DNA of 10,557 nucleotides from SIG701 sp045544955 (GTDB lineage Bacteria; Bacillota; Clostridia; Oscillospirales; CAG-272). Positions 6,282-10,557 of this stretch are shown here, piece by piece (position 1 is the stretch's first letter; every line of letters starts with the position of its first letter). The stretch is taken from contig JAZPZY010000086.1 of NCBI GenBank assembly GCA_045544955.1, positions 1-10,557 of the forward strand. The letters are read 5' to 3'. The translations under genes and the position numbers were made by a program. Below the pieces are notes generated by a model. That model was given only the letters and a program-made list of their open reading frames with translations, searched no databases and had not been told where the DNA came from.

Positions 6282-8441
6282 TCAGTGAGAAATGCCCTTC
6301 ATGGACAGGGCGATCCGCTTCTTTTTCAGATCCACGCTCTTAACGCGCACCTGTACGATATCACCCACGGAGACCACCTCACTGGGATGCTTCACGAAGC
6401 GGTCGGCGATCTCGGACACGTGCACGAGGCCGTCCTGATGGACGCCGATATCCACGAACGCACCGAAGTCGATCACATTCCGCACCGTACCGGTGAGACA
6501 CATACCGGGCGTCAGCTCCTCCATGGTGAGCACGCGCTCCTTCAGCTGGGGCTGGGGGAGTCCGTCACGCACGTCCCGCCCCGGCTTTTCCAGCTCGCCG
6601 ATAATATCGGTCAGGGTCGCCTCGCCGCAGCCGATCTTTTCCGCAAGGGCGGCGATGCCCGTATCCTCCGCACGCCGGCGGAGCGTTTTCAGATTGCCCA
6701 CACGCACATCCTCCACGGTATAGCCGAAGGCCTCCAGCAGCCGCTGTGCTGCCCCGTAGGATTCGGGATGCACGCCGGTGTTGTCAAGGATCTCCGCAGA
6801 GCCCGGCACGCGGAGGAAGCCGGCACACTGCTCGTACGCCTTGGCACCGATGCGGGGCACCTTCAGAACCTGGGCACGGGAGGTGAACTCGCCGTTTTCA
6901 TCCCGGTATTTTACGATATTCTTTGCCGCCGTCATATTGATGCCGGCGATATAGGACAGAAGCATATAGGAAGCGGTATTCAGATCCACGCCTACGGCGT
7001 TTACGCAGTCCTCCACCACGCCGGTGAGTGCTTCGTCCAGCCGTGCTTCCTTCATATCGTGCTGGTACTGGCCCACGCCGATGGACTTGGGATCGATCTT
7101 CACAAGCTCTGCCAGAGGATCCTGCAAACGGCGGGCAATGGACACGGCGGAACGCTGGGTCACGTCAAAATCCGGAAATTCCTCCGCACCCACCTTGGAG
7201 GCGGAATACACGGACGCACCCGCTTCGCTGACCACGATGTATTTGGTATCGCCGCCGATCTCACGGAGCGTGTCAGCGATGAACATTTCGCTCTCGCCGG
7301 AGGCAGTTCCGTTGCCGATGGCAACCACGTCGATGCCGTATTTCTGAATCAGCTTCGTCACCACGCGGCGGCTTTCCTCGATACGCTCCTGGGGTTTTGT
7401 GGGATAGATCACTGCGGTATCGATCACCATGCCGGTCTTATCCACCACAGCCAGCTTGCATCCCGTGCGGTAGCCGGGGTCGTATCCCAGCACCGTTTTG
7501 CCCTTCAACGGAGCCTGCATGAGCAGATGCTTTAAGTTGTCGGAGAACAGCTTTATAGCCTGCTCGCCTGCCATTTCCGTAAGAGCGGCCCGGATCTCCC
7601 GCTCAATGGACGGTGCGATCAGCCGATCGTAAGCGTCGCACACGGCGGACGCCACGTATTTGAAGGCGGGGCTCTTGAAATCCGTAATCACCGCCGCCAT
7701 GAGATAATTGAGGATAATGTCCTTTTCTATCTCCACGGAGACCTTCAGCACGTCCTCCGCCTCGCCCCGGTTTACAGCCAGCACCCGGTGGGAGGGAATG
7801 CCGGACAGCTTTTCCGTATAATCGTAGTACAGCTCGTAGGTGGCGTTCTCCTTATCCGTTTTCTGGGAATGGAGAAGGCCGTATTCCGTGGTAAGCGTAC
7901 GGATCTCCCGCCGGAAGTCCGCATTGTCGGAAACGTCCTCGGCGATAATATCGCAGGCACCGGCCAGAGCGGCAGCGGCATCCGGCACTTCTTTTTCCGC
8001 ATCCACGTACTGCTCTGCCGCCGCAAGGATCTCCGGATCGTACGCAGGCGACTGCTCCATCAGCAGTGCCGCCAGTCCCTCCAGTCCCCGCTCCCGGGCA
8101 ACGGATGCACGGGTCTTTCTCTTGGGGCGGTACGGACGGTAGATATCGTCGATCTCCGTCAGCGTCTGTGCGGCCGCCACCGCTTCCCGGATCTCGTCCG
8201 TCAGCTTGCCCTGCTCGTCGATAAGGGAAAGCACCTCTTCCCGACGTTTCTCCAGATTGCGGAGATAGGTCAGCCGCTCCGTCAGGGTGCGGAGCACCTC
8301 GTCATCCAATCCGCCCGTGGCTTCCTTACGGTAGCGGGCGATAAACGGCACGGTATTGCCGTCGTCCAGAAGCTTGACCGCCGCTTCCGCCTGGGTACGG
8401 CGGATCCCCAATTCTTTGCAAAGTATGTCCAAAATATCCAT
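6282..8441 (-). CDS. tex: Tex family S1 RNA-binding protein (YhgF-like)
   Basis: A 719-residue Tex protein, a cytoplasmic nucleic-acid-binding factor linked to transcription and RNA turnover, related to eukaryotic Spt6. Domains in order: helical N-terminus with the family motif NTVPFIARYRKE (29-40) and DDIYRPYRPKRKTR (98-111); YqgF-like RNase H fold from about 315, beginning LGYDPGYRTGCKLAVVD; helix-hairpin-helix segments at about 480-545 (VGVDLNTAS, KVPRIGAKAYEQCAGFLR); and a C-terminal S1 domain at about 645-716 (GTVRNVIDFGAFVDIGVHQDGLVHVSE). Length is full for the family. GGAG lies about 11 bases before the ATG. It begins 33 bases after rsuA, so the two are almost surely co-transcribed. 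Identity is secure; its exact biological role is not settled in the family. Confidence 0.96.
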   Translation of the reverse strand: MDILDILCKELGIRRTQAEAAVKLLDDGNTVPFIARYRKEATGGLDDEVLRTLTERLTYLRNLEKRREEVLSLIDEQGKLTDEIREAVAAAQTLTEIDDIYRPYRPKRKTRASVARERGLEGLAALLMEQSPAYDPEILAAAEQYVDAEKEVPDAAAALAGACDIIAEDVSDNADFRREIRTLTTEYGLLHSQKTDKENATYELYYDYTEKLSGIPSHRVLAVNRGEAEDVLKVSVEIEKDIILNYLMAAVITDFKSPAFKYVASAVCDAYDRLIAPSIEREIRAALTEMAGEQAIKLFSDNLKHLLMQAPLKGKTVLGYDPGYRTGCKLAVVDKTGMVIDTAVIYPTKPQERIEESRRVVTKLIQKYGIDVVAIGNGTASGESEMFIADTLREIGGDTKYIVVSEAGASVYSASKVGAEEFPDFDVTQRSAVSIARRLQDPLAELVKIDPKSIGVGQYQHDMKEARLDEALTGVVEDCVNAVGVDLNTASYMLLSYIAGINMTAAKNIVKYRDENGEFTSRAQVLKVPRIGAKAYEQCAGFLRVPGSAEILDNTGVHPESYGAAQRLLEAFGYTVEDVRVGNLKTLRRRAEDTGIAALAEKIGCGEATLTDIIGELEKPGRDVRDGLPQPQLKERVLTMEELTPGMCLTGTVRNVIDFGAFVDIGVHQDGLVHVSEIADRFVKHPSEVVSVGDIVQVRVKSVDLKKKRIALSMKGISH

Positions 8442-8474
8442 GATTCTATGTTCTCCGTTTTTTGATTTCTGAAT

Positions 8475-9194
8475 TTACTGTTCCCTGCCGGCCGCACGCC
8501 GCAGGATCGCCTCTTCTTCCGGCGTCAGATACCGCCACTCGCCCCGGGCAAGGGACGGATCCAGGGGCAGATCGCCAAAGGAGATCCGCTCAAGTGCGGT
8601 GATCTCCGAGCCGACCGCGTGAAACATCCGCTTGATCTGATGAAACTTTCCTTCCCTTATCGTTATGGTGCCCCGGGAGGCGGGAAGCGGCTCTTCCGGC
8701 ACGATCTCGGCAGGCTTGGTTACGATATCGCCGATATCCACGCCCTCGGAAAGCTGCTGCACCGCCGCCCCGTCGATGGGCGGCTCGCAGGTGAAGCGAT
8801 ACGTTTTATCCACGTGGTGCCGGGGAGAGAGCAGTTCGTGCCCCAGTGCCCCGTCGTTGGTTACAAGCAGAAATCCCACCGTGTCTATATCCAGCCGTCC
8901 GCAGGGGAACAGCCCCATACGCACAAACTGGGGCGGCAGAAGATTCATCACCGTAGGCCCACGGTCCTCCGTGGCACTCACGTATCCTTTCGGCTTATTC
9001 AGCATCACGTACGTAAACAGCCGCCAGATCACCCGCTCGCCGGCGAGAGTGACCACCGCCGTTTCGGGATCGATATGTTTTGCCGGATCCCGGACGGTGA
9101 CGCCGTCCACCGTTACCTCCGATTTGCGGATACGCTTCGTGGCTTCACTGCGGGTACATACCCCGGCCTCGCCCAGATACTTGTCCAGACGCAT
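8475..9194 (-). CDS. rsuA: RsuA-type 16S rRNA pseudouridine synthase
   Basis: A 239-residue pseudouridine synthase of the RsuA/RluB/E/F group. The N-terminal S4 RNA-binding domain (1-50, MRLDKYLGEAGVCTRSEATK) is followed by the catalytic domain with NKPKG (66-70) and GRLDIDT (99-105), where Asp102 is the catalytic aspartate. EGKFHQIKRM (181-190) resembles the EGxYHQVKRM of E. coli RsuA rather than the EGRNREVRR form of the RluB-like branch. The likely product is therefore the pseudouridine in the 530-loop region of 16S rRNA (position 516 in E. coli). The ATG has GGAGGT six bases upstream. The open frame extends further upstream, but the extension lacks S4 homology and has no good ribosome site. 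Second gene of the 9319-6282 operon, ahead of tex. Confidence 0.93.
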   Translation of the reverse strand: MRLDKYLGEAGVCTRSEATKRIRKSEVTVDGVTVRDPAKHIDPETAVVTLAGERVIWRLFTYVMLNKPKGYVSATEDRGPTVMNLLPPQFVRMGLFPCGRLDIDTVGFLLVTNDGALGHELLSPRHHVDKTYRFTCEPPIDGAAVQQLSEGVDIGDIVTKPAEIVPEEPLPASRGTITIREGKFHQIKRMFHAVGSEITALERISFGDLPLDPSLARGEWRYLTPEEEAILRRAAGREQ

Positions 9195-9217
9195 AGCGGC
9201 ACCTCCGTCCACACATG

Positions 9218-9319
9218 TCAGAAAATAAACCAGATGACAGAAAACGCGGCAAAGAAAAACAGCAGTGCCGCCATTCCCACCGCAAAACCAACGGCAAAAT
9301 CCAAAAAAAATCCTCGCAC
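9218..9319 (-). CDS. Candidate 33-residue membrane microprotein, GTG start
   Basis: A short reading frame just upstream of rsuA, too small for routine gene calling. The GTG at 9317-9319 has GGAGGG (9328-9333) exactly eight bases upstream, as good a site as those of the certain genes here. The product begins (M)RGFFLDFAVGFAVGMAAL and continues with a run of Phe, Ala, Val, Ile and Trp to the stop: a single hydrophobic segment with one Arg at the N-terminus and one Asp near it. It is 23 bases from the rsuA start and downstream of the operon promoter, so it would be the first cistron. The same frame is open upstream to an ATG at 9415, but that lies within the promoter. No family is recognised; it could be a leader peptide affecting rsuA translation or a free membrane microprotein. 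Confidence 0.45.
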   Translation of the reverse strand: MRGFFLDFAVGFAVGMAALLFFFAAFSVIWFIF

Positions 9320-9393
9320 GAAACGGTCCCTCCATGCATAAAAGCGTTCATAAGGGGGGCATACTACCCTCGTCGTGCCGTTAGTATAGGAGT

Positions 9394-9422
9394 ATTTTAC
9401 CACAAATATACGCATATGTAAA
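9394..9422 (-). promoter_or_regulatory. Promoter(s) of the microprotein-rsuA-tex operon
   Basis: On the minus strand, TTTACA (9417-9422), 17 bases, TAAAAT (9394-9399): five of six matches in both boxes. An overlapping second candidate, TTGACG (9429-9434), 18 bases, TATATT (9405-9410), is about as good. The operon is divergent from the tRNA-Gln promoter, with the -35 regions about 60 bases apart. Confidence 0.72.
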
Positions 9423-9491
9423 GAACGGCGTCAATTTTTTCTCCGGCAAATCCTCTTCCCAAAAAAAGTTTAGAAAATTTCAGAAAAACTG

Positions 9492-9520
9492 TTGACAAAA
9501 GGAAAAAGCGGTGCTATACT
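9492..9520 (+). promoter_or_regulatory. Strong sigma-A promoter of tRNA-Gln
   Basis: Perfect TTGACA (9492-9497), 17 bases, TATACT (9515-9520, five of six matches). The tRNA starts 12 bases after the -10 box, so the primary transcript has only a short 5' extension. The strongest promoter in the window by consensus. Confidence 0.92.
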
Positions 9521-9531
9521 ATATACCGCGA

Positions 9532-9605
9532 TGCCGAATTGTGTAACGGTAGCACGACAGACTCTGACTCTGTTTGTTGGGGTTCGAATCCCTATTCGGC
9601 AGCCA
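9532..9605 (+). tRNA. trnQ: tRNA-Gln, anticodon CTG, CCA encoded
   Basis: A complete cloverleaf can be drawn: acceptor TGCCGAA/TTCGGCA (perfect seven pairs, including the U1-A72 pair usual for tRNA-Gln), D-arm GTGT-AACGGTA-GCAC, anticodon arm ACAGA-CTCTGAC-TCTGT with anticodon CTG at 9564-9566, short variable loop, T-arm TGGGG-TTCGAAT-CCCTA, discriminator G at 9602 and genomic CCA at 9603-9605. It reads CAG codons. In most Bacillota this tRNA is first charged with Glu and then amidated by GatCAB. Its 3' end is repeated nearby in both orientations. Confidence 0.96.
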
Positions 9606-9673
9606 AATAAAAACAGACACCCTTGCGGTGTCTGTTTTTATTTTTTGCACGGCTGCCGAATAGGGATTCGAAC
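9582..9673. repeat. Large imperfect palindrome spanning the tRNA-Gln 3' end and its terminator
   Basis: The 23 bases 9582-9604 (T-arm, acceptor 3' strand and start of CCA) recur exactly as their reverse complement at 9651-9673. Between them, AAATAAAAACAGACACC (9605-9621) pairs with its complement at 9627-9643. The palindrome thus has arms of 40 paired bases, with a seven-base bulge (9644-9650) on the right side and a five-base central loop. Identity to the tRNA ends sharply at 9673. Confidence 0.9.
9609..9646 (+). terminator. Terminator of tRNA-Gln, probably bidirectional
   Basis: A 13-base stem, AAAAACAGACACC (9609-9621) with GGTGTCTGTTTTT (9627-9639), a five-base loop, and a T-rich tail TTTTTATTTTTT (9635-9646). 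It starts four bases after the CCA. The A-run on the left gives a U-tract on the minus strand too, so it also shields the tRNA and rsuA promoters from transcripts arriving from the right. Confidence 0.93.
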
Positions 9674-9836
9674 GCAGTGAAAAAATGCTCCGGTGGAGCA
9701 TTTTTGAACGGTGACCGAAGAATTTTGCAAAGCATTTCATAAAACCCAATCCAAAATGCTTTGCAAAATTCAAGAACGAATCCCCGAGGTTGCAGAGCAA
9801 CCTCGCCCGGACGCTTGCGTTCTCGATTCGTCAGCC
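9651..9836. mobile_element. Palindrome-rich element bounded by tRNA-Gln-like ends (possible MITE or integration scar)
   Basis: Fills most of a gene-free stretch of about 400 bases. The left end GGCTGCCGAAT (9651-9661) and the right end ATTCGTCAGCC (9826-9836) are inverted repeats with one mismatch, and a second shared block AACGCA lies just inside each. The right end plus flank, ATTCGTCAGCCAAA, is also a direct near-copy (one mismatch in 14) of the tRNA end at 9594-9607. Inside are three strong stems: 9681-9691 with 9695-9705 (11 pairs), 9720-9737 with 9754-9771 (18 pairs), and 9785-9793 with 9797-9805 (9 pairs); ACGAATC (9776-9782) also pairs with 9825-9831, enclosing the third. No protein frame is credible. 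This is compatible with a small non-autonomous element that targets tRNA ends; mobility is inferred, not shown. Confidence 0.5.
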
Positions 9837-9878
9837 AAAATATCACATTGAACATAGCGAAGAATACTGCTAAAACGC

Positions 9879-9907
9879 TTTACAATTTCTTTCTTTTGTG
9901 TTATAAT
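9879..9907 (+). promoter_or_regulatory. Promoter of the orphan membrane-protein gene
   Basis: TTTACA (9879-9884), 17 bases, perfect TATAAT (9902-9907). The leader to the ATG at 10005 is about 90 bases. Apart from this promoter, 9837-10004 shows nothing else I can support. Confidence 0.8.
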
Positions 9908-10004
9908 ATCCCCAAAGTAACGGCAAGGACAGAAAGTATTTTAAGAGATACACCCGGAAGCTTTGCAAATCAAGCAAACAAATAGTTTCAAAAGGAGAAA
10001 ACAC

Positions 10005-10391
10005 ATGCTGAACAAATGGATTCAAAAGAAAAATCTGATATTGATTGCCTATTCTGTCATAGTTCTTTTGGCTTTTTGCACAACACTGATTTTGGGAACC
10101 AGCGAGGACAAGTTGATGATTCTCATTCTTTCTCTCGTTCTGCCGTTTGTTATATATGGTTTTGTGCGTTTGATGTATAAGATTGTGAGTGTAAATGCTT
10201 CTTTCAAGATAATGTGCATTTTTTACTATTTTTTCCTGACATTCGGATTGCTTTCAACAGTTATGATGCTTATTGAATTCATTGGAGGATTCCCGAACGG
10301 TTTGTCCCCCACACTTGGTATTAGCGGATCTTTAATTATTGCAACCCTTGATAGCGCAAAGAAAACTATTGAATTTGAAAACAAAAAGTAA
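10005..10391 (+). CDS. Orphan multi-pass membrane protein, AT-rich
   Basis: A 128-residue protein of unrecognised family. The ATG has AGGAG seven bases upstream; an ATG 14 codons earlier has no comparable site. Three clear membrane helices lie at about 10-31, 36-58 and 67-92, with a weaker fourth at about 99-115. The N-terminus (NKWIQKKN) and the C-terminal tail (DSAKKTIEFENKK) are lysine-rich and probably cytoplasmic, which suits an even number of helices. No catalytic motif is visible. Base composition differs sharply from the neighbours: 10021-10080 has 18 G+C of 60, against 33 of 60 in a tex sample. With its place behind a tRNA and a repeat element, this suggests an acquired gene. It could be an immunity or accessory membrane protein, but nothing in the sequence decides that. 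Confidence 0.8.
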   Translation: MLNKWIQKKNLILIAYSVIVLLAFCTTLILGTSEDKLMILILSLVLPFVIYGFVRLMYKIVSVNASFKIMCIFYYFFLTFGLLSTVMMLIEFIGGFPNGLSPTLGISGSLIIATLDSAKKTIEFENKK

Positions 10392-10417
10392 TGTCATCTA
10401 TTTCGGTTGCTAAACAC

Positions 10418-10446
10418 AAATAAAAATCCACCCGCATAGCGGGTGG
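10418..10446 (-). terminator. Hairpin terminator, best on the minus strand
   Basis: A perfect eight-base GC-rich stem CCACCCGC (10428-10435) / GCGGGTGG (10439-10446) with a three-base loop ATA. On the minus strand it is followed by ATTTTTATTT. On the plus strand it lies 36 bases after the membrane-protein stop, but the tail there (TATTTCAGTTT) is weaker, so it probably ends a minus-strand transcript and may also serve the plus-strand gene. Confidence 0.65.
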
Positions 10447-10557
10447 TATTTCAGTTTCGGGCATAGCCCTAATACTACAGGCTACGCACAAGTGCGTCTT
10501 TTATTGGCCTGCCAGCCATGCATTTGTTACGAAACCCCGCTCAAGCGGGACTAAAAC
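10418..10557 (-). ncRNA. Candidate structured RNA, 5' part cut by the window edge
   Basis: Four hairpins fill the last 130 bases: 10428-10446; GGGC-ATA-GCCC (10459-10469); CAGGC (10478-10482) with GCCTG (10507-10511) enclosing an inner ACGCA/TGCGT hairpin (10484-10495); and CCCGC-TCAA-GCGGG (10536-10549). No reading frame fits. Two stems can be lengthened only if read on the minus strand, where plus-strand A/C mismatches (10477 with 10512; 10535 with 10550) become G-U pairs, and the U-tract of the last hairpin is also on the minus strand. This points to an RNA entering from the right and ending near 10418. The class is unknown; a transposon-linked guide RNA, a tracrRNA-like RNA or a repeat-family transcript are all open. 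Confidence 0.38.

Noticed and set aside
6195..7535. Long open frame on the plus strand opposite tex (446 codons)
   Set aside because: Antisense shadow of tex; His/Gly-rich, low-information product without domains.
9519..9855. Minus-strand frames running through the antisense of tRNA-Gln and the repeat element
   Set aside because: Their sequences (for example RDSNPNKQSQSL) are the reverse complement of a tRNA, a common false protein in annotations; the region is non-coding.
9837..10004. Integrase gene or a full attachment-site pair next to tRNA-Gln
   Set aside because: No integrase frame exists in the window; the near-direct repeats of the tRNA end enclose only about 230 non-coding bases.
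10522..10557. Calling a CRISPR array at the right edge
   Set aside because: Only one candidate repeat is present and no spacer or cas gene can be seen; kept as a finding to test, not as a feature.

Overview
The window looks like a chromosomal piece of an anaerobic Clostridia-type member of the Bacillota, possibly a gut Oscillospirales or Christensenellales relative (inferred from gene content; no 16S is present). The clues are an hrcA-grpE-dnaK heat-shock operon behind a CIRCE operator, an orphan MsmK/UgpC-type sugar-importer ATPase, a two-domain GH3/NagZ, strong AGGAGG-type ribosome binding sites and sigma-A-like promoters, and a tRNA with an encoded CCA. Most of the window is fairly GC-rich (a 60-base sample inside tex is 55% G+C). 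The right end is visibly AT-rich (a 60-base sample inside its one gene is 30%).

Layout. Positions 1-2091 (minus strand) hold the start of dnaK, then grpE and hrcA, with promoter and CIRCE at 2024-2091. This is one repressible unit for protein folding: HrcA represses it and GrpE is the nucleotide exchange factor for DnaK. Positions 2148-3083 (minus) hold a monocistronic secreted, membrane-anchored protein with an unusual C-terminal sorting-like tail. Positions 3105-4816 (minus) hold a cytoplasmic GH3 N-acetylglucosaminidase of NagZ type with its own promoter and terminator. Positions 4876-6167 (minus) hold a stand-alone sugar ABC ATPase, also with its own promoter and terminator. Positions 6265-9434 (minus) hold an RNA/translation operon: a candidate 33-residue membrane microprotein, an RsuA-type 16S rRNA pseudouridine synthase and the S1-domain protein Tex.

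From 9492 the strand switches. A strong promoter drives tRNA-Gln(CUG), followed by a terminator hairpin. Right behind it sits a palindrome-rich stretch (9651-9836) that starts with an inverted copy of the tRNA 3' end and ends with a near-copy of it in direct orientation. It looks like a small non-autonomous element or integration scar. Beyond it are an AT-rich orphan four-helix membrane protein gene (10005-10391) and, up to the window edge, a dense set of hairpins (10418-10557). The terminator U-tract and the pattern of wobble pairs suggest these belong to a minus-strand structured RNA entering from the right.

The left 9.4 kb is mostly conventional housekeeping. The unexplained material lies in 9582-9836 and 10418-10557, with smaller curiosities in the 33-residue ORF and in the altered anchor motif of the surface protein.
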